Origin: a virus
IMG/VR virus record: IMGVR_UViG_3300044982_000113
Coordinates: 1-55,172 of that record
DNA length: 55,172 nt
Strand: one strand, 5' to 3'
Shown: positions 7,119-16,262 of the stretch, piece by piece
Numbering within the stretch: position 1 is the stretch's first letter
How the letters are laid out: each line of letters starts with the position of its first letter
The notes under the pieces: model-generated
What the model saw: only the letters and a program-made list of their open reading frames with translations
Told to the model about the DNA's origin: nothing
Databases searched by the model: none
Position numbers and translations under genes: made by a program

Positions 7119-7817
7119 ATGCCCGGTCTGAGACCCTTGAGTCCAAGGGTGATCGACTTTCGTAACGTCAAGGCTGGCCCGGAGCCGGAGGATGACGATC
7201 GTCCCCGAAACTCCCAGGGCAAGCTACTGACAGCTCGCCAGGTGAGGTCGAGGGCCCGCCGGCAACTCTTCAGGGGTGGCAAGGTCTCGGATGAGGACTT
7301 CGAGGTCTGGGCGGGCAAGCCGATCGATGAGTGGGACCTCGAGGAACTGGCTCGAGGCCGTACCAGAGATGCCAAGGGCGGTTTTCGCGGTAAACCCCCC
7401 TCCTTCATGCCGCGCGCGGTGATGGAGCGCATCCAAAGCCGGTACAAGATGCTGCTCAAGGGTCAACTTGACCAGCAGGCAACCACTGCCATCGGGGTTA
7501 TCGAGCACCTGCTCCGTAATCAGGAAGTCGATGACAAGGGCAAGCCGCTGGTACCCGCTGCCACCAAGCTCGACGCCGCGAAGTGGTTGGTCGAACACGT
7601 TGTTGGTAAGCCGGTTCAGCCGACTACCACTGACGTCTCGGTCAAACTCCAGGGTATCCTGGGTGCGGTGATGGTCAACCCAGTCATGGATGATGATCAT
7701 CCGGATATTCGAGCCCTCCCGCGCGGGTATTCTGCCGCTCACTTCGGGGTTCGAGGCGCTGCAACACCTGACGCCGACGTTCTCGACGTGGATGGTGAGT
7801 GGGATGACGATGAGTAA
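7119..7817 (+). CDS. Putative terminase small subunit
   Basis: 232 aa. A basic N-terminal half with an R-rich stretch (about 40-50) and a helical core (about 100-160) that ends in a KLDAAKWLVEHVVGKP segment. That segment resembles small terminase or DNA-binding packaging proteins of actinobacteriophages. The position, four genes before the large subunit, supports the call. The C-terminus is acidic. GAGGAGG at 7109-7115 gives the start. DNA recognition for packaging is inferred from family resemblance and order. Confidence 0.5.
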   Translation: MPGLRPLSPRVIDFRNVKAGPEPEDDDRPRNSQGKLLTARQVRSRARRQLFRGGKVSDEDFEVWAGKPIDEWDLEELARGRTRDAKGGFRGKPPSFMPRAVMERIQSRYKMLLKGQLDQQATTAIGVIEHLLRNQEVDDKGKPLVPAATKLDAAKWLVEHVVGKPVQPTTTDVSVKLQGILGAVMVNPVMDDDHPDIRALPRGYSAAHFGVRGAATPDADVLDVDGEWDDDE

Positions 7818-8109
7818 CGACCGGTGCAAGATCTGCGGGGTCGAACGAGTCCCACACCAGATAGCTGAGGATAACCGCGCGACTCATCACAAGTTCTCTG
7901 AGACTGGCAAACTCGAGACACTAGATGATCCTCAGCAGCAGCCCAAGGTTCAACCTCGGATGGTCATTGCCAATGCGGTCGACGTTCAGTTGCGCCAGTT
8001 GCTCATCTCCAAGGGGGTGCTGACGTATGAGGACTTCGCGCCTCCTCGAGACCCTGGAGCTAGCTCTACCGGAGATTCACCTGCTGGGGAACCTTCGAGC
8101 CCCAGTTGA
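7810..8109 (+). CDS. Small zinc-binding hypothetical protein
   Basis: 99 aa. CKIC followed by two His residues within about 20 positions suggests a CCHH-type zinc site at the N-terminus. ATG 7810 overlaps the end of the previous gene by 8 bases; ATG 7804 is an alternative. The C-terminal part overlaps the JAMM gene by 83 bases in another frame, so the last residues are less certain. Confidence 0.5.
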   Translation: MSNDRCKICGVERVPHQIAEDNRATHHKFSETGKLETLDDPQQQPKVQPRMVIANAVDVQLRQLLISKGVLTYEDFAPPRDPGASSTGDSPAGEPSSPS

Positions 8110-8395
8110 GGCATGCGGCATTCTGATGGACTGTCCCCGATGGGTGGGCAGGAAGCAGAGCTACATCATCGAACTTCCGAATCGGTCACTGCACTCGGGC
8201 AGCTATGTGATCGAGCCGGGAGACCTTCGGATGGCCCTGGATGATGTCGGGGATGCTGAGGAAGTGGCCATCTGGCATACTCACCCGAGCGGGCTCATCG
8301 GGCCATCCGAGGGCGACCTCAGACATCGACTGCCCGAGATCCCGATGGTCGTTGTTGCACTAACCGATTGTGGTCCACACCCTACATGGTTCTAA
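8027..8395 (+). CDS. JAMM/MPN-domain metalloprotease-like protein
   Basis: 122 aa, about the size of a bare JAB/MPN domain. The JAMM signature is complete: Glu28 (EACGIL), HTH at 84-86 and Ser94-x2-Asp97 (HTHPSGLIGPSEGD), which together bind a catalytic zinc. Family members cleave isopeptide or peptide bonds; in lambda-like phages a JAMM domain occurs in the tail-tip protein gpK. ATG 8027 follows AAGGGGG, and Glu28 requires this start although it overlaps the previous frame. Its place before the terminase is unusual for a tail-tip protease. Virion processing or counter-defence are both possible. Confidence 0.75.
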   Translation: MRTSRLLETLELALPEIHLLGNLRAPVEACGILMDCPRWVGRKQSYIIELPNRSLHSGSYVIEPGDLRMALDDVGDAEEVAIWHTHPSGLIGPSEGDLRHRLPEIPMVVVALTDCGPHPTWF

Positions 8396-8405
8396 GGAGG
8401 TTCGA

Positions 8406-8741
8406 ATGCCAACCGGCGGCTATCAGAAGCTGACCCCGGCCCAGTACCTGGGTTCGGAATACGGCGGTGCACTGTACACCACGAACTCTCTCCAGCCTAA
8501 GGGTGAGGATGCCATAACCGCGGCTGACGAACTTCGCCTCGGTTACACCGTCGGTGACACCAGCGATCCCAGGCAGCAAAACCCGTGGATCAGCCTCGAA
8601 GATCACCGTCAGATGATGGGGCTTCGACCTGCTAGCGGTGATCGGCCAGTCTGGCTGCCTCACACCGGCAAGATCCCGCTGGCCGAGATCATCGGGGTGG
8701 AATACCCCGACGGACTTCAGCCCGAGGAGGATGAGCTGTAG
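8406..8741 (+). CDS. Hypothetical protein
   Basis: 111 aa. A strong Shine-Dalgarno TAAGGAGG precedes ATG 8406. The protein is hydrophilic with no recognised motif and ends in an acidic tail. Its stop overlaps the GTG start of the large terminase gene (TAGTG), so the two are translationally coupled; a packaging or head-associated role is only inferred from this. Confidence 0.6.
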   Translation: MPTGGYQKLTPAQYLGSEYGGALYTTNSLQPKGEDAITAADELRLGYTVGDTSDPRQQNPWISLEDHRQMMGLRPASGDRPVWLPHTGKIPLAEIIGVEYPDGLQPEEDEL

Positions 8742-10144
8742 TGGCTCGAACCGCCTCGGGCATTCGCGTCCCCGAAGGTAAGATCTTCCGCAAGGATATC
8801 TACTTCGATGAAACTGACTACCGTCCACACAGGGGTCAGCGAATCGTTCACTATCAAGGCGCGCGCCACCGCGTGCTGGTGAACGGTCGTCGTTGGGGCA
8901 AGACTCTTTGCGGGGCCAAAGAGGCCGAGTGCATGGCGTTCGTCAAGAACTTCCTCGGCGAGTCTCAGATCGGGTGGATCATTGGCCCGGAGTACTCGGA
9001 CTGCGAGAAGGAGTTCCGGGTCATCTACGACTCGCTGAAGAAGTTGGGTGTGGAGGCGCTTTCGAGCAAATTCACCAACAACCCTGACAACGGCAACATG
9101 CATATCAAGACCAAGTGGGGCTTCGACCTCCAGTGCCGGTCTGCTCGGCATCCGGAGAGCCTTGTCGGAGAGGGCCTGGATTTTGTGCTGATCGTCGAGG
9201 GTGGTCGACAGAAGCGCAAGATGTGGGGCGATTACGTACGCCCGGCTCTCTCCGACAAGCGCGGTTGGAGTTTTACCTCGGGGGTTCCTGAGGGTGCTTC
9301 TGACACCTCGCTGCTGTACTCCCTCTACAACCGAGGACAGGATGCCACGAAGCGAACGTGGTGGTCTCAGCAGATGCCGAGTTGGACGAACGACATCGTC
9401 TTTCCCGGGGGTTATGATGACCCCGAGATACAAGAAGCCAGGGATGACCTGACCGATGACGAGTTCAAGCGCCAGTACGGTGCTGAGTTCGTTGAGAACA
9501 TCGGCCGAGTCATGAAGGAGTGGGACAACGACGATCACGTCGGCGACTTCACTTACAATCGCAAGTGGCCACTCTTCGCTGCGGTTGACTTCGGCTACAC
9601 GAACGACTGGGTTTGGCTTTGGATCCAAGTGGATGAGTTCGGCAAGGTATACGTTATCGGGGAGCACAGATTCCGACTTCGCGATACCCACGACATCGCC
9701 ACCGAGGTCTTCAAGAACCATCCACTCACCTCGAAGTTGTTGACGATCTATGTCGACCCCTCTTCGCCTGACGATGCTTCCATCCTTCGTCGGGTGTTGA
9801 ACAAGACCACGAACAACAACACCGGCGGGGAAATCAAGACCCGGCTCTCCTTGATCCGTAGTGCGCTGAAGCTTCGTCCGGTCCATCTACCTGATGGTCA
9901 CCCGGAGAAGGTTGCCGACTTGTTCGTTGACCGGAGCTGCACTGATCTGATCTGGGAGATGAAGGAGGGTTATCGCTGGCCCGAGACTCGCAGCGAGCAG
10001 AAGAGTGACTCCGAGATTCCTCTGGATACCAACAACCACGGTCCTGAGGCACTTGGGCGGTTCTTCAAGGGTTACATGGAGGGTCGACTGCTGACCCGAC
10101 AGTCCAGGCAATCATCCATCGGCAAGAATCGAGGGAGGCGGTAA
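8741..10144 (+). CDS. terL: Terminase large subunit
   Basis: 467 aa, normal for the family. It is the ATP-driven packaging motor with a nuclease that cuts concatemers. A Walker A variant GRRWGKT is at residues 49-55 and a Walker B-like LDFVLIVE at 146-153 ends in the catalytic Glu. The C-terminal RNase H-like nuclease begins at VDFGYTNDW with Asp283, and further Asp residues follow (VDPSSPDD). GTG 8741 overlaps the upstream stop and the stop overlaps the portal start (TAATG), so packaging genes form one coupled operon. Confidence 0.95.
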   Translation: MARTASGIRVPEGKIFRKDIYFDETDYRPHRGQRIVHYQGARHRVLVNGRRWGKTLCGAKEAECMAFVKNFLGESQIGWIIGPEYSDCEKEFRVIYDSLKKLGVEALSSKFTNNPDNGNMHIKTKWGFDLQCRSARHPESLVGEGLDFVLIVEGGRQKRKMWGDYVRPALSDKRGWSFTSGVPEGASDTSLLYSLYNRGQDATKRTWWSQQMPSWTNDIVFPGGYDDPEIQEARDDLTDDEFKRQYGAEFVENIGRVMKEWDNDDHVGDFTYNRKWPLFAAVDFGYTNDWVWLWIQVDEFGKVYVIGEHRFRLRDTHDIATEVFKNHPLTSKLLTIYVDPSSPDDASILRRVLNKTTNNNTGGEIKTRLSLIRSALKLRPVHLPDGHPEKVADLFVDRSCTDLIWEMKEGYRWPETRSEQKSDSEIPLDTNNHGPEALGRFFKGYMEGRLLTRQSRQSSIGKNRGRR

Positions 10145-11871
10145 TGGTAAGTCTCGGTTATGATGAACGCAGCCCGTATGCCAACGCACTCGCTCTCGGT
10201 GGTGTGGATGGTTATCGGTGGATGCCGCCCAAGGACCGGGATCGCTGCAACGCGTACACCAAGTACGATCAGATGTACTGGAATGACTCAACTCAGTACA
10301 TGGTGAGGTTCTTGGAAGATGAGTTCCCCATCTTCGTTCCGAACCCACGTACGGTCGTCGATACGACCGCCTACTACTACCTCAAGGGTCTGTCGATCGC
10401 TCCGAAGCTGGGTAAGCCCAGTCCCATGGCAACGGCGTTGACCCAGTTCCTCGATCGAGAGATGTTCTACTCTCGATTCCACACCGCCAAGCATACTGGG
10501 GTGGCCCGCGGCGACTATGTTCTGCACATGACTGCAGATCCGTCGAAGCCCGCCGGCAAGCGACTCTCGCTCACCCCAGTTCATCCCTGCAAGGTGATTC
10601 TGGACACCGATCCCGATGACTGCACTCGGGTTATGCGTGCTCACCTTGTCGAGCTGGTGGACAACCCGGTAACTAGGGGTGAGAAGGCCGTCAAGGAGTT
10701 GCTGTACTGGTACTCCACTGAGGACGGCGAAGATGGCGACGCCTCGGCTCCGATCGAGAGTTTTTCGCCTGGGTACGATGATGAGGGTGAAGGTAAGCGC
10801 CAAGTCCTCCGTACCGAACGGGTCTGGAGTCTGGAAGCTGATTGGTGGGATGAGGAGGAGCGAATTCTGATCTCGACTCCCATCGCCAAGGAAACGCTTC
10901 CCGACCCGATCGATACCATCCCGGTGTACTGGTTCAGTAACCTGCCTTGGGATGATGGCCCCTATGGATTCTCGGATCTGAGGGGGTTTGAGCGTATCTC
11001 GCAGGGCATCAGTCAGGTAACCTCTGACCAGGGCACTGCGTTGTCGCTCGAGGGTCTTGGAGTCTATGCCACCGATGGCGGTCCGCCGGTCGATGAGCAG
11101 GGCAACAAGACACACTGGAAGATCGGGCCCGGTGAGGTCATGGAACTCGGTACTGCCGGTTCCTACTTCAGACGGGTCGAGGGTGTGGGATCGGTCAAGC
11201 CCAACATGGACCACGTCAACTATCTCGAGTCGAAGATTCGGGAAGCCAGCGGGTTGTCCGACGTTGCGTTGGGCCGGGTTGATGTCCAGACCGCCTCTTC
11301 CGGGATCGCCATGGCGATCAAGTTCATGCCCACGCTTGCCAAGCTCGAAGAGCGGGACAAGTCGGGCATAGACCGTCTCAACCAGATCTTCTATGACTGG
11401 AAGAACTGGAACCAGGCATACGAAGGTCGCACGTTCACGGATGACATCGAAGTCAGCATCGGCGACAAGCTCCCGACCGACCGTACTGGTCGAATCAACG
11501 AGCTCAACAACATGTTCGACCGCGACATCATCCCGGCAACGTACTATCGCTCTGAGATGCAGAAGTTGGGCTACGAATTCCCGCCCGACATCCAGGCACA
11601 GTTGGATGCCGAGCAGGAGAAGAAGGCCACCTACGCTGCGGAGGGCGCACCGTTCGGGTTGCAGGACAACGCGATTGCGGCAGCAACAGGCGCTAAGCCG
11701 CCACCGCCTAACCCCAACCAGCCCGGTCAGGTAACCCAGCCGAAGAATGGCGGGGTGAACAACAGCAACAACAAGAACAAGCCCAATGAGTCGGGTGGCA
11801 CAGAAGCCAACCAGCCAGTGGGTAAGCAGGCACGCGGCGCGAGGCCGCCGGCCAAGGTATCAGCTAGCTAG
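10144..11871 (+). CDS. Portal protein
   Basis: 575 aa. It directly follows the large terminase and precedes scaffold and capsid genes, the standard portal place. The N-terminal 350 residues have the mixed alpha/beta, aromatic-rich pattern of SPP1/HK97-type portals. The 400-500 region is helical and the last 80 residues are Asn/Pro/Gly-rich and likely disordered. The dodecamer forms the DNA channel and head-tail joint. The start overlaps the terminase stop. Confidence 0.85.
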   Translation: MVSLGYDERSPYANALALGGVDGYRWMPPKDRDRCNAYTKYDQMYWNDSTQYMVRFLEDEFPIFVPNPRTVVDTTAYYYLKGLSIAPKLGKPSPMATALTQFLDREMFYSRFHTAKHTGVARGDYVLHMTADPSKPAGKRLSLTPVHPCKVILDTDPDDCTRVMRAHLVELVDNPVTRGEKAVKELLYWYSTEDGEDGDASAPIESFSPGYDDEGEGKRQVLRTERVWSLEADWWDEEERILISTPIAKETLPDPIDTIPVYWFSNLPWDDGPYGFSDLRGFERISQGISQVTSDQGTALSLEGLGVYATDGGPPVDEQGNKTHWKIGPGEVMELGTAGSYFRRVEGVGSVKPNMDHVNYLESKIREASGLSDVALGRVDVQTASSGIAMAIKFMPTLAKLEERDKSGIDRLNQIFYDWKNWNQAYEGRTFTDDIEVSIGDKLPTDRTGRINELNNMFDRDIIPATYYRSEMQKLGYEFPPDIQAQLDAEQEKKATYAAEGAPFGLQDNAIAAATGAKPPPPNPNQPGQVTQPKNGGVNNSNNKNKPNESGGTEANQPVGKQARGARPPAKVSAS

Positions 11872-11895
11872 GGCGTGAGGCTCTAGAGAGGTTGA

Positions 11896-12636
11896 ATGAT
11901 GAAGATCGCGGCAAAGTGGTGGCTGGCCAACCTTCCGAGGATCATCGGGTTCGATGGCGAGGGTGAAGGCGGCACTGGCGAGGGTCAGGGCACCGGCGAA
12001 GGGGGCCAGGGCGAAGGCCAGGGCTCTACCGACGGAGAGCAGGGAGAGGGTCAGGGAGACGGGGAAGGCGAGGGTGAGGAATCTGGCAGCGATGGCGCTT
12101 CCAAGGGCCTGAAGACTGCCCTGGATCGCGAGCGCCGCGACCGCAAGATCCTCCAGGCCAAGGTCAAGGCATTCGAGAAGGCCGAGAAGGACCGGGCCGA
12201 TGCCGAAAAGTCCGACGTCGAACGTCTGACCGGGGACAAGACGACCCTGGAAGCCAAGGCCCAGAAGCTCATCACCGGCTACAAGACCCAGGCGATCCGG
12301 GGCGCGGTTCTCGAGGCCGCCACCAAGGCCGGGTTCGCCGACCCGACCGATGCCATGCGCGCCGAGGTGCTCGATGACCTCGGTGTGGAGCAGGACGAGG
12401 AAGACCCCAGCATCGTCGAGATCGACGAGAAGGAACTCGCCCGCCGAGTCAAGCAGTTGCTGAAGGATAAGCCCCACTACAAGGGCGCGGCCACCGGCGA
12501 CCAGAACCAGCAACAGCAGCAGGTCCGCAGTGGCTCCAAGTTCGGCGGGGGTAACGGCAACCAGACCGCTGAGCAGACAGCCGCCCGCCGGGCAGAGCTG
12601 AACCGACGGTACCCGGCTCTCAACGGCCGCGTATAA
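11896..12636 (+). CDS. Capsid scaffolding protein
   Basis: 246 aa. Residues 20-70 are a Gly/Glu/Gln low-complexity stretch. Residues 75-130 form a strong charged coiled coil (ERRDRKILQAK onward), and a helical C-terminal domain ends in basic residues. This pattern and the place between portal and capsid genes are typical of siphovirus scaffolds, which shape the procapsid and then leave. GAGAGG precedes ATG 11896. Confidence 0.85.
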   Translation: MMKIAAKWWLANLPRIIGFDGEGEGGTGEGQGTGEGGQGEGQGSTDGEQGEGQGDGEGEGEESGSDGASKGLKTALDRERRDRKILQAKVKAFEKAEKDRADAEKSDVERLTGDKTTLEAKAQKLITGYKTQAIRGAVLEAATKAGFADPTDAMRAEVLDDLGVEQDEEDPSIVEIDEKELARRVKQLLKDKPHYKGAATGDQNQQQQQVRSGSKFGGGNGNQTAEQTAARRAELNRRYPALNGRV

Positions 12637-12653
12637 CACCTCAGGAGAGCATC

Positions 12654-13103
12654 ATGGCAGCGAAGTACGACAAGTACGAGCCGATCGCGGGTGGCTTCAG
12701 GGCTCCCCTCGCGGCCGACCTCACGTTCGATGCGGCGGGGCACTTCGGGCCGACCGCAGTCTCGCTGAACGCGAGTGGCCAGGTCGTCGTGGGTACCGCC
12801 GGGCAGTCGGGGTACGTCGGGGTGCTGGTCAAGAACGTCCCGCTGTACCCGAACCTCGGTAACATCCCCGGTGCGGTCAACTCGGGTGTCCCGATCGGTG
12901 GTCTGGCGGGTGACACCGTCGACATCATGACTTCTGGTGAGATCACCGGAGTCGCCAGCCTGGTCGCCGGCACCAAGTACTACGCGGCTTCGAACGGTAC
13001 CCTGACGGCCACTGCGCCGGCGGCGGGAACCGATGCCAACGTCGTGGGATGGACGGTCGAGGCGGACCGCCTGGTCGTTCGGGCCCAGGTCACCCAGCTC
13101 TGA
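12654..13103 (+). CDS. Capsid decoration/stabilisation protein
   Basis: 149 aa, Gly/Ala/Val/Thr-rich and predicted mostly beta, with pseudo-repeats around VVGTAG and VVGWTV. Its place between scaffold and major capsid genes and its composition fit head decoration proteins that trimerise on the capsid surface. CAGGAGAG precedes ATG 12654. The family is assigned by context, not by a diagnostic motif. Confidence 0.7.
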   Translation: MAAKYDKYEPIAGGFRAPLAADLTFDAAGHFGPTAVSLNASGQVVVGTAGQSGYVGVLVKNVPLYPNLGNIPGAVNSGVPIGGLAGDTVDIMTSGEITGVASLVAGTKYYAASNGTLTATAPAAGTDANVVGWTVEADRLVVRAQVTQL

Positions 13104-13147
13104 TCTGATCCACACCCACACCTAACCTGAGAGACAGGAACAACCCG

Positions 13148-14344
13148 ATGAAGAAGAAGTTCACCGTAAGGGAGCTGAAGACTCTCGCCGAGTGGGCCAC
13201 GCTGCTCGGTTACGACGGTCCGAATGGCCCCGGCCAGACCGGCGGCGGGTACAACGAGCGCTCAGACATCCTGGTCCAGGCCGCCGACGGCTCCAACCTC
13301 AACGAGATCTGGGCTGAGATCCAGGAAACGCTGATGATCTGGAACCAGCAGCGCACCACCCTGATGAACCGGCTGATCTACCAGGTCACCGAGCCGCTCG
13401 AGCACGTCGGCATCCCCGGCACGGTCGACTTCGAGGTCGCTTCCGAGTACGGTCAGCCGCGCTCCGGCGGCGGGTACACGTACTACAACCGGGGCTACGA
13501 CTTCGCCTTCTACGACCTGGCGATGCGCTACACCTGGATGTTCCTGGCCGAGGCCGGCGGCGACCAGGTTCGCAACCTGAACAACATGGCTCTCGAGGCC
13601 GACAACCGTCTGATCTTCAACAAGATCATGAAGACGCTGTTCAACCCGCTCAACCTGGCAACCGGTGTCGCCGACTCCAACATCCCCACCACGGTGTTCA
13701 AGTTCTACAACGGCGACGGCGAGGTTCCGCCGCCCTACAAGAACAACACCTTCACCGGCTCGCACAACCACTACGGCACCACGGACTCCCTCGCCACCGC
13801 CTCCACCTTCACCTCGCCCACCATGGACGCGGTCGAGGCGGACATGAAGCTGCACGGCTACACCCCGGTCCTCTCGGGCACCCAGCTGGTGGTCATGATG
13901 AACCCCCAGGAGGCCATGCTGGCGCGCCAGTTCAAGGTCCTCACCGGCGCCAAGTACGACTTCATGCCCAACGCCAACTACGGCGGCGGGGTCTACATCC
14001 CCTTCAACTCGGGGGTCGTGGGCGCGCCGTCCGGTACGGTTCCGGAGGAGATCGGCACCTACGGACCGTGGCACATCATCGAGGAGCAGTACGTTCCCCC
14101 GGGCTACATGGCCTTCCTGGCTTCCGGCGGCGACTTCTCCCTCGAGAACCCGGTCGGCTTCCGGGAGCACAAGAACCCGGCGTACCAGGGGCTGAAGATG
14201 ATCCCCGGCGCTCGGTCGGACTACCCGCTCACCGACTCGTTCTACCGGCGCGGGTTCGGTACCGGCATCCGTCAGCGCGGCGCCGGCTTCGTCGTGCAGG
14301 TGACCAGTGGGTCCACGTACACCGTTCCCTCCATCTACGCCTGA
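13148..14344 (+). CDS. Major capsid protein
   Basis: 398 aa. This is the shell protein of the head, presumably HK97-fold. It has a charged helical N-terminus (residues 1-60), a long mixed core rich in Gly/Tyr/Phe, and strongly GC-biased codons typical of the most highly expressed phage genes. The scaffold is encoded separately; no protease gene is adjacent apart from the JAMM protein upstream. A 13-bp hairpin follows at 14355-14394. Confidence 0.85.
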   Translation: MKKKFTVRELKTLAEWATLLGYDGPNGPGQTGGGYNERSDILVQAADGSNLNEIWAEIQETLMIWNQQRTTLMNRLIYQVTEPLEHVGIPGTVDFEVASEYGQPRSGGGYTYYNRGYDFAFYDLAMRYTWMFLAEAGGDQVRNLNNMALEADNRLIFNKIMKTLFNPLNLATGVADSNIPTTVFKFYNGDGEVPPPYKNNTFTGSHNHYGTTDSLATASTFTSPTMDAVEADMKLHGYTPVLSGTQLVVMMNPQEAMLARQFKVLTGAKYDFMPNANYGGGVYIPFNSGVVGAPSGTVPEEIGTYGPWHIIEEQYVPPGYMAFLASGGDFSLENPVGFREHKNPAYQGLKMIPGARSDYPLTDSFYRRGFGTGIRQRGAGFVVQVTSGSTYTVPSIYA

Positions 14345-14354
14345 CCAACCTGAT

Positions 14355-14394
14355 CGGCGGGTGTGGGATATTCTCTTAGGACCCACACCCGCCG
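14355..14394. terminator. Hairpin after the major capsid gene
   Basis: CGGCGGGTGTGGG (14355-14367) pairs with CCCACACCCGCCG (14382-14394): 13 perfect base pairs and a 14-base loop, without a T-run. The stem contains the genome-wide GTGTGGR motif. It may attenuate transcription or stabilise the capsid mRNA 3' end. Confidence 0.7.
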
Positions 14395-14417
14395 TCGCGA
14401 GTGAGAAAGGAAGCACC

Positions 14418-14759
14418 ATGGCGAAGAAGCCTCAGAAGACTCCGATGGACGAGATCATCGACAACATCGTGGTCTTCAGGATCGAGGGTCGGGAGAACGA
14501 CGCCAACCGAGGTCACGTCAGCAACGACCCGTGGTGGAGGGACAACCGAGTCCGAACCGCGTGGCTGAACCGGTACGCGCCCGAGGACACCGACGGCGAC
14601 GGTGACGTGGACGACGATGACGAGGTCGACGAGCTGCCCTCGTACGAGACCCTCAGCAACGACGAGCTTCGTGCCGAGCTCTCTACCCGAGGCCTTTCGG
14701 TCGACGGCAAGAAGGCCGACATGATCCAGCGTCTCGAGGAAAACGACTCGAAGGGCTGA
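14418..14759 (+). CDS. Head-associated protein with C-terminal SAP-like motif
   Basis: 113 aa. AAAGGA precedes ATG 14418. The centre (about 58-75) is Asp/Glu-rich. The last 35 residues (LSNDELRAEL...KKADMIQRL) match a SAP or Rho-N-like helix-extended-helix motif, a small DNA-binding module. The same order (capsid, SAP-like protein, connector) is frequent in actinobacteriophages. Its function there is not established as far as I know. Confidence 0.65.
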   Translation: MAKKPQKTPMDEIIDNIVVFRIEGRENDANRGHVSNDPWWRDNRVRTAWLNRYAPEDTDGDGDVDDDDEVDELPSYETLSNDELRAELSTRGLSVDGKKADMIQRLEENDSKG

Positions 14760-14761
14760 CC

Positions 14762-15097
14762 GTGTCCTCACCGCCCGCGCCGCTGGACCTTCTTCGGCTG
14801 TATGTCGACGATGTCGTCCCGCTTGACAACTCCTCTGAGCCCCAGTTCACGGACGACGAGCTCAACTCGGCACTTGCGAATGCCAACAACAACCCGCAGG
14901 TCGCCGCAGTCGAGGTGTGGAAGTGGAAGGCGGCTCAGGCTGCGGCCATGGTCAACGTGACGGAAGGCAATGCCTCCCGGAACATGTCTGACCTCCAGGG
15001 ACAAGCCTTGGCAATGATCAAGGTGTTCGAGAACTCGCGAGTCGGGCCCACCGACGGACGAACCACGATCGGTAAGATCAGGCGAAGGAGGTTCTAG
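14762..15097 (+). CDS. Head-to-tail connector (adaptor, gp6-like)
   Basis: 111 aa from GTG 14762, two bases after the previous stop. It is largely helical with FTDDELNSAL near the start and WKWKAAQAAAM in the middle, as in HK97 gp6/SPP1 gp15-type adaptors that form a ring under the portal. The stop overlaps the next GTG. Confidence 0.75.
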   Translation: MSSPPAPLDLLRLYVDDVVPLDNSSEPQFTDDELNSALANANNNPQVAAVEVWKWKAAQAAAMVNVTEGNASRNMSDLQGQALAMIKVFENSRVGPTDGRTTIGKIRRRRF

Positions 15098-15507
15098 TGG
15101 ACATACCCATGGCGCCGGCACTTCGGAAGGTCATGGCTGCGTTCATAGCCGCTGATGCCCGATCCATAGTGCTCCAGCGCCCAACCTTCACCGAGACCTC
15201 GACGGGAGGGTATCAGAAGTCGGTCTACACCGCCATTAACCCGGCGCAGATCTTCCGTCTGGTACCCTACCGCCGGCGCCTGACTGACCTCGTAACCCCG
15301 ACGGCGGATGGCGAAGTTCCCACCATTCCCTACGTCTTGGTCGGGGCCTACAACGCCAACATCTTGCCGATGGATGAGCTCAACTACTCGGGGACTTTCT
15401 ACCGAGTCCAAGCCATCGAACCGGGCACCAATGACCCGACCACCACCGATCGGATCGTAGCTCAGGTCATCGCCCTGGATGAGAGTCGGGTGACCTGGAG
15501 TGGCTGA
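15097..15507 (+). CDS. Head-tail stopper-like protein
   Basis: 136 aa, GTG start overlapping the previous stop. A helical N-terminus (1-35) is followed by a beta-rich core (FRLVPYRRR, VLVGAYNANILP, TFYRVQAIEP), the pattern of head-closure/stopper proteins that plug the portal channel until the tail docks. The assignment rests on position and predicted fold. Confidence 0.65.
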   Translation: MDIPMAPALRKVMAAFIAADARSIVLQRPTFTETSTGGYQKSVYTAINPAQIFRLVPYRRRLTDLVTPTADGEVPTIPYVLVGAYNANILPMDELNYSGTFYRVQAIEPGTNDPTTTDRIVAQVIALDESRVTWSG

Positions 15508-15850
15508 TGAAGGCAGTGGCATCTTCCTCACCAATACTATGGAGGAGGGGATTGGTACTGCCCTCATAGAACTTCGGGATGACCTCGAAGAGGATGTTCT
15601 GAAGACTGCCATCGAGGCGTTGGACTGGGCCAAGGAGAATGCACCTTGGCAAGACATCACCGGCGATGCGCGGAATGGCCTGGACACTGAGGTCGAGTGG
15701 GATGGCGATGCCATCGTATGGACACTGTATCACACAGTAACCTACGGAATCTGGCTCGAGACCATTCAGAACGGGATGTGGGCCATCATCATGCCCACAC
15801 TGGAGCAATTTGGCCCCCAGATCGGGGATGGAGGTGGTAGTGGTGGGTAG
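15500..15850 (+). CDS. HK97 gp10-like neck/tail-completion protein
   Basis: 116 aa from GTG 15500, overlapping the previous gene by 8 bases. A long N-terminal helix (EGIGTALIELRDDLEEDVLK) and an AKENAPWQDITGDARNGL segment are characteristic of the HK97 gp10 family, in which the helix packs on a small beta domain. It ends in a Gly/Ser tail. Confidence 0.75.
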   Translation: MADEGSGIFLTNTMEEGIGTALIELRDDLEEDVLKTAIEALDWAKENAPWQDITGDARNGLDTEVEWDGDAIVWTLYHTVTYGIWLETIQNGMWAIIMPTLEQFGPQIGDGGGSGG

Positions 15851-16253
15851 TCAGTTGATTCGGGAGTGGGTATACTCCACACTGAAGACCGACCCTACGC
15901 TATCCGGCCTGGTCAGCGGTCGAGTCTTTCTCCAGGGCTCCGTACTCAGTGCACAGCAAGCTAAGCCATATCTCGTCTATCACTTCGGCAATCAGACTGA
16001 CGAAGGGATGTATGACGAGGACAACTTTCAACCAAGCAGACAGTTCCTGCAAGTCTTCATGCATGTTGACCAAGGGGACTACGGTCCCGTGGATGATATC
16101 GCCGATGCGGTGAAGGCAGCATTGCTTTCAGTTGCCGGTCGACCGCCCATGCTAGTCGGCATGCAGTATCTGGAGACAAGCCAGGACCTGCAAGACAATC
16201 TCCTGCAGACCTTTTTCAGGTATGCCAGGTTCCAAATCGCCCAAGCCAAGTAA
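15843..16253 (+). CDS. Tail terminator protein
   Basis: 136 aa. GTG 15843 has GGAGGT 8-9 bases upstream; ATG 15828 is possible but poorly placed. The pattern of helix (REWVYSTLKTDP), beta strands and a middle VFMHVDQGDYGPVDDIADAVKAAL is typical of gpU-like tail terminators, which cap the tail tube and join it to the neck. It is followed by tail tube genes as expected. Confidence 0.75.
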   Translation: MGSQLIREWVYSTLKTDPTLSGLVSGRVFLQGSVLSAQQAKPYLVYHFGNQTDEGMYDEDNFQPSRQFLQVFMHVDQGDYGPVDDIADAVKAALLSVAGRPPMLVGMQYLETSQDLQDNLLQTFFRYARFQIAQAK

Positions 16254-16262
16254 GGACCACCC

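Noticed and set aside
13262-14419. Long minus-strand frames opposite the capsid, DNA polymerase and other genes
   Set aside because: They mirror the GC-rich third positions of highly expressed plus-strand genes, have no binding sites, and oppose clear conserved genes.
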